This document shows, in pieces, positions 1 through 6,075 of a DNA stretch of 7,979 bases. Position 1 is the stretch's first letter. Each line of letters begins with the position of its first letter. Source of the stretch: Fidelibacterota bacterium (lineage in GTDB: Bacteria > Fidelibacterota > Fidelibacteria > Fidelibacterales > Fidelibacteraceae). The notes below the pieces were generated by a model. It had not been told where the DNA came from. It worked only from the letters and a program-made list of their open reading frames with translations, and did not search any database. Where the stretch lies: the NCBI GenBank assembly GCA_030596185.1, contig JAUVKP010000039.1:1-7979 (forward strand), written 5' to 3'. Made by a program: the position numbers and the translations under genes.

Positions 1-1
1 C

Positions 2-160
2 TTCGATGCTATCCATGTGATCGATAATCTGGCCGTGATCGATTACGAAAAATGTAAGCATTGCGGGTTGTGTGCAACTGTTTGTCCGACCAAAGCCATT
101 GAACATAAAAAGAAACCAAGAAAACCCAAACCCATTCCTGAAAAGAAAGCTGAAGAATAA
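2..160 (+). CDS. rnfB: Electron transport complex subunit RnfB, C-terminal end (5' truncated by window edge)
   Basis: Only the last 52 codons are present, read in frame from base 2 to a TAA at 158-160. The fragment reads ...DNLAVIDYEKC, then a CxxCxxCxxxCPTKAI [4Fe-4S] motif, then a Lys/Pro-rich tail ending KKAEE. The combination 'DNLAVIDYEKC..C..C...CPTKAI' is characteristic of the last ferredoxin-type cluster of RnfB. RnfB is the iron-sulphur subunit of the membrane Rnf complex that takes electrons from reduced ferredoxin and sends them to NAD+, driving ion export. The basic, proline-rich tail beyond the cluster is probably a flexible end without catalytic role. The next gene on the same strand is an RseC-family protein, a common Rnf neighbour. 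The other rnf genes, if present, lie to the left of the window. A different ferredoxin-domain protein is possible but less likely. Confidence 0.8.
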   Translation, partial: FDAIHVIDNLAVIDYEKCKHCGLCATVCPTKAIEHKKKPRKPKPIPEKKAEE

Positions 161-167
161 TATAATG

Positions 168-193
168 TAGAGACACAATATTTTGCGTCTCTA
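168..193. repeat. Short palindrome of the GTAGAGAC...GTCTCTA type
   Basis: TAGAGAC at 168-174 is the exact reverse complement of GTCTCTA at 187-193. Inside, CAA (176-178) can pair with TTG (183-185) around one A/C mismatch, leaving a 4-base loop. It sits 7 bases after the rnfB stop. No T-run follows, so a Rho-independent terminator is doubtful, although an RNA hairpin between rnfB and the next gene could affect transcript stability. A second, longer member of the same sequence type lies at 7775-7803, which suggests a dispersed repeat family rather than a gene-specific signal. Confidence 0.6.
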
Positions 194-230
194 TTCATAA
201 TCTAAAAACCATAAACCAACATTCAATCAA

Positions 231-662
231 ATGCCAACAAACGGAATTATCACTGAAAAAAAGAATGCTAAGGTCTATATTCGGATCGAAGAAGACACAT
301 CCGCGTGTAAAGGATGTGCCGCGCATGCTTTGTGTGGAAAAAAAGATTGTGCTGATGCGCAGATTATCTTAAATGATCGAGATGACTTGAATGTAGGGGA
401 TGAGGTTGAAATTGAAGAAAAGGCGAATATTCTGACCAAGACATCACTTCTTGCATACGGAATACCTTTGGTGTTTTTTATTGCCGGTATCTTTCTTGGA
501 CAGTTTCTCCCAGAAACCAATATTCCGAAGGAGTTACCCCAATTCCTCGTCGGATGTGTTGGTTTAGTCCTTGGTGGGTTTCTTGGTAGATACCTTGCAA
601 AACGCTTATCCCAAAGCATAGATAAGTATTTTTCAATAAATGTGAAAAATCGACAACAATAA
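231..662 (+). CDS. rseC: RseC/MucC-family (SoxR reducing system) membrane protein
   Basis: This 143-residue protein has the standard RseC-family layout. A soluble N-terminal part carries four cysteines (C26, C29, C35, C40; CxxC-x5-C-x4-C). Two predicted membrane helices follow (about 73-93 and 104-123) and then a short basic tail. RseC-family proteins are found with Rnf/Rsx complexes; in E. coli RseC is linked both to the RsxABCDGE system that reduces SoxR and to the RseA/sigma-E regulon. The cysteines probably hold a metal or an iron-sulphur centre, which is an inference. It follows rnfB by 70 bases on the same strand, so co-transcription is likely. The bases before the ATG are A/C-rich with no recognisable Shine-Dalgarno sequence, unlike most other genes here. 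The name follows the family; the exact role in this organism is unknown. Confidence 0.85.
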   Translation: MPTNGIITEKKNAKVYIRIEEDTSACKGCAAHALCGKKDCADAQIILNDRDDLNVGDEVEIEEKANILTKTSLLAYGIPLVFFIAGIFLGQFLPETNIPKELPQFLVGCVGLVLGGFLGRYLAKRLSQSIDKYFSINVKNRQQ

Positions 663-682
663 CCCATTAATACTTATAATAA

Positions 683-756
683 TTCGAAGACAATGGGATA
701 TTGCAATATAATATCAAATAATATTGGCAATATTATAAATAATTGTTGTCTTTGAA
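683..756. promoter_or_regulatory. 74-bp AT-rich imperfect dyad upstream of glnN
   Basis: The outer arms TTCGAAGACAA (683-693) and TTGTCTTTGAA (746-756) match as inverted copies at 10 of 11 positions. The inner part contains ATATTGCAATATAAT on the left and a perfect palindrome on the right: ATAATATTG (718-726), one G, CAATATTAT (728-736). The element starts 21 bases after the rseC stop and ends 57 bases before the chosen glnN start. It could be an operator, an attenuator-like hairpin, or a terminator for the rnf/rseC transcript. No T-run follows it, which argues against a simple terminator. A weak sigma-70-like pair, TTGTCT (746-751) and TAATTT (769-774) with 17-bp spacing, would put the dyad across the -35 region; that reading is tentative. 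Confidence 0.5.
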
Positions 757-812
757 GAATTTGCGTTTTAATTTAGCGCAGGTTTTTGAACAACAAAAAA
801 GGGAATGTCAGG

Positions 813-2906
813 ATGAAAAACGCTGAGTCTGATATTATGAAAATATTTGGTATGAATGTCTTTGGTGAAGCCGCAATGCAGCAACGCCTTCCGAAAAACG
901 TCTATGAACAGCTCCGGAAGATCATAAAAGGACATCAGGCATTAGATATAAATATCGCTGAAATTGTTGCAAATGCTATGAAAGACTGGGCCATCGAAAA
1001 AGGTGCTACTCACTACACGCACTGGTTCCAACCTCTCACCGGAATAACTGCAGAAAAACACGAGTCATTTATATCGCCAAATGGTGATGGCAGTATTATC
1101 ATGGAATTTTCCGGCAAAGAACTTGTTCAGGGTGAACCGGATGCTTCTTCATTTCCAAGTGGTGGTTTGCGTGCGACGTTTGAAGCGCGCGGTTATACCG
1201 TCTGGGATGTTACATCACCGGCCTTTATTAAAGACGATGAAAATGGTAAAACCCTCTATATTCCAACTGCCTTCACATCCTATACGGGAGAAGCACTTGA
1301 CAAAAAAACACCCCTGCTGAGATCAGTTGAATCCTTGTCTAAACAAGTGATCCGTGTATTACGCTTATTAGGCGATACAAGATCAGAATATGCAATTTCA
1401 AGTGTTGGTCCGGAACAGGAATATTTTCTCGTAGATGAAAAATATTATAATGAGCGTCTGGATCTTCAAATGACAGGTCGTACTTTATTTGGAGCCCCTG
1501 CACCAAAGGGACAAGAATTAGACGATCATTATTTTGGTAGTATTAAAGAACGTGTTTCTTTGTTTATGAATGATCTTGATATGGAATTGTGGAAATTGGG
1601 TATTTCCGCAAAAACAAAGCATAACGAAGTAGCTCCAAATCAGTATGAACTTGCGGTTGTATACGGCGAATGTAATGTGACCATTGACCAGAACCATCTT
1701 GTAATGGAGATCATGAAGCGTGTTGCAAGACGCCATCAAATGGTATGTCTCCTTCATGAAAAACCTTTCGCTCGTGTTAATGGCTCCGGCAAACATAATA
1801 ACTGGTCAGTTAGCACCGATACAGGCGTTAATCTATTATCTCCGGGTAAAACACCGGAGGAAAATAAACGATTTTTGCTTTTTGTTGCAGCTGCAGTTAA
1901 AGCAGTTGATGAACATGCGGATCTTTTACGCCTTGCTGCTTCTACAGCAGGTAATGATCATCGTCTTGGCGGGCAAGAAGCACCTCCTGCGATCATTTCA
2001 GTTTATCTTGGGCAAGCTCTGACGGCAATTTTTGAAAAAATTGAAGCAGGTCAAAAAATTGATAAAAAAGTAAAAGAAATATTCAATTTCGGTGTTTCAA
2101 CTTTACCGGATATTTCTAAAGACGATACGGATCGTAACCGGACATCCCCCTTTGCTTTTACATTGAATAAATTCGAATTTCGCATGGTTTCTTCCCAGAG
2201 TTCGCTGGCCCGGCCGAATATGATCATCAATACGATCATTGCAGATACACTGGCAGAATTTGCCGATAAACTTGAGAAAAATAATAATGTTGAAGCATTA
2301 CTGAAAGATGTATACAGTAGGCATAAACGCATTGTTTTCAATGGTGACGGTTATTCGGAAAAATGGCATAAAGAAGCAAAAAAACGTGGATTGCCGCATT
2401 TTGATAAAAGCGTGGATGTGTATCCTGAACTTTGTGCCCCCAAAAATGTTGCATTGTTTGAACGACAGAATGTCTTAAACAAAAAAGAATTAACAGCGCG
2501 CATGCTGATCTTTCTTGAAGATTATGTATTGAAGAATCGCATTGAAGCTTCGACCATGCTGGTCATGGCAGAGCGACAGATCTTGCCAGGCGTGTTGGAA
2601 TATCAGACGATGATAGCTGAAGGTGCTTCTAAACTACTTATGGTAGGCGCAAAGAATACTTTACAGGTAAAACTGTTAAAAGACCTTACTAAAAAGTTAG
2701 AAATATTTTCAGATGGTATTAAAATATTAAAAACCGATATAGAAAAACTTAAATTATTAAGCGAAAAAGAAACGCCCGTGTTTACGGGAGAGACCTTAGT
2801 TGTTGACATGAAAAAACTCCGCGAAGCAGGTGATGCTTTGGAAGAGATTTGTGGATTGGAATATTGGCCCATGCCCACATACTCGGATATGCTATTTAAG
2901 ATATAA
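813..2906 (+). CDS. glnN: Type III glutamine synthetase (GSIII)
   Basis: The enzyme makes glutamine from glutamate, ammonia and ATP in the cytoplasm, the main route of ammonia assimilation. At 697 residues it has the length of the large GSIII class, not the roughly 450-residue GSI. Residue numbers are from the ATG at 813. GSIII-type motifs are EPDASSFPSGG (108-118), GPEQEYF (199-205, metal-binding glutamates), KHNEVAPNQYE (269-279), NGSGKHNNWS (323-332, ammonium/glutamate and nucleotide region) and DRNRTSPFAF (440-449). A long helical C-terminal region follows, ending with the GSIII-like YWPMPTYSDMLF. A TTG at 786 would add nine residues, but ATG 813 has GGGA at 801-804 with an 8-base spacer, so I prefer it. 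It stands alone between two palindromic intergenic regions, which suggests its own regulation, perhaps by nitrogen status. No adjacent PII or glutamate synthase gene is seen. Confidence 0.95.
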   Translation: MKNAESDIMKIFGMNVFGEAAMQQRLPKNVYEQLRKIIKGHQALDINIAEIVANAMKDWAIEKGATHYTHWFQPLTGITAEKHESFISPNGDGSIIMEFSGKELVQGEPDASSFPSGGLRATFEARGYTVWDVTSPAFIKDDENGKTLYIPTAFTSYTGEALDKKTPLLRSVESLSKQVIRVLRLLGDTRSEYAISSVGPEQEYFLVDEKYYNERLDLQMTGRTLFGAPAPKGQELDDHYFGSIKERVSLFMNDLDMELWKLGISAKTKHNEVAPNQYELAVVYGECNVTIDQNHLVMEIMKRVARRHQMVCLLHEKPFARVNGSGKHNNWSVSTDTGVNLLSPGKTPEENKRFLLFVAAAVKAVDEHADLLRLAASTAGNDHRLGGQEAPPAIISVYLGQALTAIFEKIEAGQKIDKKVKEIFNFGVSTLPDISKDDTDRNRTSPFAFTLNKFEFRMVSSQSSLARPNMIINTIIADTLAEFADKLEKNNNVEALLKDVYSRHKRIVFNGDGYSEKWHKEAKKRGLPHFDKSVDVYPELCAPKNVALFERQNVLNKKELTARMLIFLEDYVLKNRIEASTMLVMAERQILPGVLEYQTMIAEGASKLLMVGAKNTLQVKLLKDLTKKLEIFSDGIKILKTDIEKLKLLSEKETPVFTGETLVVDMKKLREAGDALEEICGLEYWPMPTYSDMLFKI

Positions 2907-2922
2907 GCGAAGAAGACCTTCC

Positions 2923-3020
2923 GGCTGGTATCCGAGCGAATAGAGGATCTGCAGGATGGTCGAGATAATTTATTCGACCAGCCAGCACCCATTTGCCAGT
3001 TGGCGGACGATCGAGCTGGC
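2923..3020. repeat. GC-richer, palindrome-dense spacer between glnN and rex
   Basis: Three sets of inverted arms overlap here. GGCTGGT (2923-2929) pairs with ACCAGCC (2977-2983). TGGTCGA (2957-2963) pairs with TCGACCA (2974-2980) around a 10-base AT-rich loop. GCCAGC (2981-2986) pairs with GCTGGC (3015-3020). ATCC (2930-2933) can also pair with GGAT (2945-2948). Because ACCA at 2977-2980 belongs to two of the stems, the pairings are mutually exclusive. The stretch is visibly GC-richer than the flanks. It may end the glnN transcript, but no T-run follows the hairpins. It could equally be a REP-like dispersed element. Confidence 0.5.
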
Positions 3021-3060
3021 AGGTCATACCTTACCCCATACCCATATATTCCTCATAATT

Positions 3061-3078
3061 ATGTGACAATAATCACGA
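3061..3078. promoter_or_regulatory. Candidate Rex operator upstream of rex
   Basis: The 18 bases ATGTGA-CAATAA-TCACGA match the Rex-box pattern TTGTGA-N6-TCACAA at 10 of the 12 fixed positions, with the inner half-sites TGTGA and TCAC intact and the 6-base spacing correct. The site lies 54 bases before the rex start and immediately upstream of a plausible -35/-10 pair. Rex commonly represses its own gene, so this looks like an autoregulatory operator. The assignment rests on the pattern plus the identity of the downstream gene. Confidence 0.6.
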
Positions 3079-3083
3079 CAATC

Positions 3084-3110
3084 TTGGATTTTCGGAAATT
3101 CTATTATAAA
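3084..3110 (+). promoter_or_regulatory. Possible rex promoter
   Basis: TTGGAT at 3084-3089 resembles a -35 box and TATAAA at 3105-3110 a -10 box. The 15-bp spacer is shorter than ideal. The pair starts 6 bases after the candidate Rex operator and lies 22 bases before the rex start. The surrounding AT-richness makes chance matches likely, so confidence is low. Confidence 0.35.
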
Positions 3111-3131
3111 TTATTGTACAAATAGGAGAGT

Positions 3132-3782
3132 ATGATGAATTACAAGAATCATGTTACACGGCTTTCACAATATAAATCAGTTCTTCAGCGTTTGGTAAAA
3201 AGTGGAATAGAAAAAACTTATGCGGAATCAATATCCAAACATATTGGAATTCCGGCTACACAAATTCGAAAAGATTTTTCCCTATTTGGTATTCGGGGAA
3301 ATAAACGAGGCGGCTACAATGTTTTGGAATTGCTTGAAGAGCTTAAGGTTAATCTCGGGCTTAACAGAGATCTACCCTTCATATTAATTGGTTACGGTAA
3401 TTTAGGAAAAGCACTTGCCAGATATCACGGGTTTCACGAAGGTTGTGTCAGGATTATTGCTGCTTTTGATCCAAAAGTAGGAGTATTGTCAAGTATTCCC
3501 CCTATTCCCGTTTATCCCCCGGCAAGTATTTCGGCATTTCTGAAAGATAATCCTGTTAAACACGCGGTTCTCGCTGTTCCCGATGATGTTGCTCAATCCA
3601 TGGTTGATGAGTTGTACGCAGAAGGAATACGAGGGTTTATTAATTTTTCCGCCATAGCTCTTAATATCCCGGAAGATGCCTATGTAAACAACGTTGATCT
3701 TGAATTGGAATTGGAAACGGTTGTTTATTATACCAAAGAAGCAGAAAATAAAGAAGATAAGGAAGTAAAAAAATTGGTCTGA
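3132..3782 (+). CDS. rex: Redox-sensing transcriptional repressor Rex
   Basis: Rex is a cytoplasmic homodimeric repressor that senses the NADH/NAD+ ratio: NADH binding releases it from operators of fermentation and respiration genes. The 216-residue length is typical. Residues 1 to about 80 form the winged-helix DNA-binding domain, with the recognition region TQIRKDFSLFGIRGNKRGGY (43-62). A Rossmann domain follows with the dinucleotide-binding loop GYGNLG (87-92) and the acidic residue D112 in 'AAFDPKVG' at the next strand end. The conserved C-terminal 'NVDLELELETVVYYTK' supplies the domain-swapped helix. The tail is charged and lysine-rich. AGGAG at 3124-3128 precedes two adjacent ATGs (3132 and 3135); the second has the better spacing, so the true start may be one codon later. 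A Rex-box-like site just upstream suggests autoregulation. Likely targets include redox genes such as rnf or the ferredoxin oxidoreductase operon, but I see no convincing Rex site in front of the latter. Confidence 0.95.
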   Translation: MMNYKNHVTRLSQYKSVLQRLVKSGIEKTYAESISKHIGIPATQIRKDFSLFGIRGNKRGGYNVLELLEELKVNLGLNRDLPFILIGYGNLGKALARYHGFHEGCVRIIAAFDPKVGVLSSIPPIPVYPPASISAFLKDNPVKHAVLAVPDDVAQSMVDELYAEGIRGFINFSAIALNIPEDAYVNNVDLELELETVVYYTKEAENKEDKEVKKLV

Positions 3783-3783
3783 T

Positions 3784-3820
3784 TAACAGAACAACTGAAC
3801 TGTTATTGGCAATATTTTTT
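3784..3820 (+). terminator. Weak candidate terminator after rex
   Basis: TAACAG (3784-3789) pairs with CTGTTA (3800-3805) around a 10-base loop directly after the rex stop, and a run of six T lies at 3815-3820. The stem is short and AT-rich and the T-run begins 10 bases after it, so this is a poor intrinsic terminator by itself. A stop of transcription is expected here because the next gene is convergent. Confidence 0.3.
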
Positions 3821-3878
3821 CACTTTTTCACAAGATTACATATAATAATTCGTAAAAACTCACAAGATAATTGAGGTT

Positions 3879-4205
3879 TTATTGCGAAATATTTATTATA
3901 ACATATAATACTGTCTGAGTAATGGGGAGAAGGTCAATACTATTTAAAAAGATAGGGCATGAAACAGCCTTTTTATAGTTTAAATATTCAGAATAGGTTA
4001 ACAATTTGAACTTGCTCATTAAAACAATGTTGTTATCAAATTTATATCTGCTTGTATTAACCTCTAAAATTATATGTTCATAAAGCGAATCTTGTTTTAT
4101 TAGTTTAGAAACATCTTCCAATTTTAATTTATCAATTACAGATTTGTTTTCTACACAAGACAGAATAATAATAATTATTGGCAGTAATAAAACGATCTTT
4201 TTCAT
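3879..4205 (-). CDS. Small putative lipoprotein of unknown function
   Basis: I do not recognise this 108-residue protein. It begins MKK followed by a hydrophobic run (LLLPIIIIILSC), a signal-peptide h-region leading to a lipobox-like ILSC with Cys17 as the probable lipidated residue. The mature part is charged and lysine-rich with no known motif, and it ends in a hydrophobic stretch (VLYVIINISQ). A hairpin-poor but good ribosome site, AGAGGG, lies 5 bases before the ATG, and exact TTGACA and TATAAT hexamers lie further upstream. The gene is about 26% G+C by hand count over 3901-4200, well below its neighbours, which suggests recent acquisition or weak constraint. The ending may be a truncation of a longer lipoprotein; this cannot be decided from the sequence. 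It is convergent with rex and separated from the vor operon by repeats. Confidence 0.55.
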   Translation of the reverse strand: MKKIVLLLPIIIIILSCVENKSVIDKLKLEDVSKLIKQDSLYEHIILEVNTSRYKFDNNIVLMSKFKLLTYSEYLNYKKAVSCPIFLNSIDLLPITQTVLYVIINISQ

Positions 4206-4226
4206 GGTACCCTCTTTAGGCTAATT

Positions 4227-4251
4227 ATTATAGTATATGCTTGTTTGTCAA
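4227..4251 (-). promoter_or_regulatory. Possible promoter of the small lipoprotein gene
   Basis: On the minus strand an exact TTGACA (complement of 4246-4251) and an exact TATAAT (complement of 4227-4232) occur just before the gene, 22 bases upstream of the ATG. The spacer is only 13 bp, too short for both hexamers to work as one standard sigma-70 promoter, so the true -10 may be a nearby AT-rich hexamer such as AATAAT. The presence of these boxes supports the view that the AT-rich frame is a real gene. Confidence 0.4.
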
Positions 4252-4390
4252 ACCTTAATTCGTAACTATGTGCAATTGTTTATATCTAGAATATAGCTAA
4301 TATTATCACCTATTCAAAGAAATCATCATGTTGTCAGGGGAAGTGCCTTCAACTTCAATTTCACACTAGCATTTGTCAAGCATCGTATCA

Positions 4391-4533
4391 TTTCGACTGA
4401 AGTTCCGGCTTGCAGGAGCGAAATAGAAAAATCTCAAACCTAAAGTTTATTGATATGTGAATAAATAATATTGAGTAATTTGAGATCTCTCCGTGCGTCC
4501 CGATCCCCAAAGCATCGGGGTTCAAGATGACAG
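4391..4533. repeat. Degenerate inverted repeat of about 50-bp arms
   Basis: The left arm, read on the minus strand, runs TTTGAGATTTTTC...GTCGAAATGATACG; the right arm on the plus strand runs TTTGAGATCTCTCC...TTCAAGATGACAGAC. Their inner ends are exact (ATCTCAAA at 4431-4438, TTTGAGAT at 4479-4486) and similarity fades outward. The 40-bp centre is AT-rich. Inside the right arm, CCCGAT (4499-4504) and ATCGGG (4514-4519) form a further small hairpin. The arrangement looks like an old dispersed intergenic repeat, not a gene signal. No transposase is present. Confidence 0.5.
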
Positions 4534-4538
4534 ACTTG

Positions 4539-4573
4539 GTTTTCGTTTTACGTCTCACGTCTTACGTTTTACG
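4539..4573. repeat. Array of five degenerate 7-bp repeats
   Basis: Five consecutive heptamers, each ending in CG, lie in exact phase: GTTTTCG, TTTTACG, TCTCACG, TCTTACG, TTTTACG. The array directly follows the right arm of the inverted repeat and ends 13 bases before the terminator-like dyad of the vor operon. Read on the minus strand the units are GTAAAAC, GTAAGAC and GTGAGAC, which resemble units of the array at 7720-7782. Confidence 0.75.
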
Positions 4574-4585
4574 ATCATATAAGCA

Positions 4586-4626
4586 AACGCCCTGCCACCC
4601 GTCAGTTAAGGGGGAAACAAGGCGTT
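4586..4626 (-). terminator. Probable terminator hairpin of the vor operon
   Basis: AACGCC-C-TG (4586-4594) and CA-A-GGCGTT (4618-4626) pair apart from one mismatch, and CCC (4598-4600) can pair with the G-run at 4610-4614 inside the loop. The structure begins 18 bases beyond the vorA stop on the minus strand. The bases after it on that strand are only moderately T-rich (TTTGCTTAT), so efficiency is uncertain, but the position and stem strength fit the end of the operon. Confidence 0.5.
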
Positions 4627-4644
4627 ACTTCATTTGAAAAACAT

Positions 4645-6066
4645 TTATTTGATCAATTTCATTCCGCGAAGGAAAGCATCTTCATTTAATTTGTGGAATG
4701 ATTTTTTCTTGATGATTTGCGGTAAGGCTTGCAATACATAGTCCTGTGAGAGATAGCTGCGTATTTTTGCGTATGCACCCAGCATAACCATGTTGGCTGC
4801 TTTTGTTGAACCGAGTTTATCGGCTTCATCTGTTGCGGGAATTCCAATGACGGTGACATCATCACGTGCCGGTGGCGTATCGATCAGTCCGCTATCATAT
4901 AGGATAACACCACCCGGTTGAACAAGGTCCGCGAACTTATTTAAAGAAGGCTTGTTCATAGCGACCAGAACTGTCGGATTATCGATCATCGGGGAGCCGA
5001 TACGCTTATCTGATACTTTTACGCTGCAGTTTGCCGTTCCACCACGCATTTCGGGTCCGTAACTCGGCAACCAGCTGACCTTGTAATTATGCCCCATTGT
5101 GATATTTGCAAGAGCATAACCCATACTCAGAACACCCTGTCCGCCAAATCCGGCTATTTTTATCTCATCGACCATTTCTTTTATAGCAGGTAATTTAACA
5201 CCTTTGATTTTATCAGATAAACTCTTGATATCAAGAAGTTCATGATATTCTTCAAAATGCGGATCCGGATGTAAGGTAATGACTGGATCGCGATCTTCAG
5301 AATCATCTTTTTTTACACCGGGTACAAAGTATTTCGAGAGGACATCCGTGATCCATTTTTTAGAATCAATAGAAGTCATTTTCCACCCGGTGGGACATGC
5401 AGAAAGAACTTCAACAAAGGAGAAGCCTTTTTTATCTATCTGGATTTTCAAGGCTTTACGCACAGCTTTTCTTGCACGAGCAATATTTTTAGGATCGGTA
5501 AGCATCACGCGTTCAACATAGACGGGTGCTTCCAGTGTAGCAATGATCTCAGACATTCGAAGCGGATAACCTTCATTTTGCATGGTACGTCCGCGAGGAG
5601 TTGTTGTACTCTTTTGGCCGATCAAAGTTGTAGGAGCCATTTGCCCACCGGTCATGCCGTAGATGGCATTGTTAACGAAGAAAACCGTCATTTGCTCACC
5701 ACGGTTAGCAGCTTGCAGTATTTCATTGGCACCGATAGCGGCCAGATCCCCATCTCCCTGATAGGAGATCATGATCGAATCCGGGTTTGAACGTTTATAA
5801 CCGGTAGCGACTGCGGGTGCTCGGCCATGAGCTGCTTGAATATTCCCAACATCAAAATAATAATAAGCAAAAACAGAACAGCCGACCGGTGAGATCAGAA
5901 CTGTTCTATCCTGAATGTCAAGATCGCTGATAGCTTCCGCGATCAGTTTATGTAAAATACCATGACCGCAACCCGGACAGTAATGGGTGCTTTGGAGCTG
6001 CGATCCGCCTTTAAGGACAAATTCATCATAAAAGCTTGCAGGTTTTTGTAATACGGTTGTTTTCAT
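4645..6066 (-). CDS. vorA: 2-oxoacid:ferredoxin oxidoreductase, fused beta (TPP) and gamma subunits, VorA-like
   Basis: This is the catalytic TPP-binding subunit joined to the gamma domain in a single 473-residue chain. The beta part (about 1-250) has CPGCGHG (C30, C33), C63 and C224 as likely ligands of the proximal [4Fe-4S] cluster. It also has the TPP/Mg signature GDGD (104-107), with NN at 132-133 and IYGMTGGQ following. A linker of about 50 residues leads to the gamma part (about 300-473), with GFGGQG (306-311) and SYGPEMRGGTANC (335-347). The complex converts 2-oxoacids and CoA to acyl-CoA, CO2 and reduced ferredoxin. I recall beta-gamma fusion of this length with separate VorB and VorC for archaeal 2-oxoisovalerate oxidoreductase, and the partner below matches VorB best. 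It starts 9 bases after vorB, with AGAGG 6 bases before the ATG. A 2-oxoglutarate (Kor) specificity remains possible. Confidence 0.85.
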   Translation of the reverse strand: MKTTVLQKPASFYDEFVLKGGSQLQSTHYCPGCGHGILHKLIAEAISDLDIQDRTVLISPVGCSVFAYYYFDVGNIQAAHGRAPAVATGYKRSNPDSIMISYQGDGDLAAIGANEILQAANRGEQMTVFFVNNAIYGMTGGQMAPTTLIGQKSTTTPRGRTMQNEGYPLRMSEIIATLEAPVYVERVMLTDPKNIARARKAVRKALKIQIDKKGFSFVEVLSACPTGWKMTSIDSKKWITDVLSKYFVPGVKKDDSEDRDPVITLHPDPHFEEYHELLDIKSLSDKIKGVKLPAIKEMVDEIKIAGFGGQGVLSMGYALANITMGHNYKVSWLPSYGPEMRGGTANCSVKVSDKRIGSPMIDNPTVLVAMNKPSLNKFADLVQPGGVILYDSGLIDTPPARDDVTVIGIPATDEADKLGSTKAANMVMLGAYAKIRSYLSQDYVLQALPQIIKKKSFHKLNEDAFLRGMKLIK

Positions 6067-6075
6067 ACCATACCT

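Noticed and set aside
275..667. Open frame on the minus strand opposite the RseC-family gene
   Set aside because: It lies almost wholly within the well-supported membrane protein gene, and its translation has no family features.
786..812. TTG start giving a nine-residue longer glutamine synthetase
   Set aside because: The TTG has no good ribosome site, whereas the ATG at 813 has GGGA with an 8-base spacer; the extra residues are not a family feature.
2603..2992. 129-codon open frame on the minus strand at the end of glnN
   Set aside because: Most of it is antisense to the conserved GSIII C-terminus, and the protein is serine-rich with no recognisable motif.
2907..3131. tRNA or other standard RNA gene in the GC-richer spacer
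   Set aside because: The stems do not form a cloverleaf, and no T-loop (GGTTCRA) or acceptor pairing is present.
3828..3868. Two direct copies of TCACAAGAT 32 bp apart after rex, resembling Rex half-sites
   Set aside because: They are in the same orientation without inverted partners and lie between convergent genes, so they do not form a Rex box.
4539..4573. CRISPR array or other spacer-repeat array
   Set aside because: The units are only 7 bp, contiguous and without spacers; no cas gene is nearby.
4206..4644. Insertion sequence remnant
   Set aside because: Inverted arms are present, but there is no trace of transposase coding sequence and no target duplication I can see.
5279..5790. Two plus-strand open frames inside vorA
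   Set aside because: They are antisense to the TPP-binding domain and have no ribosome site or family features.
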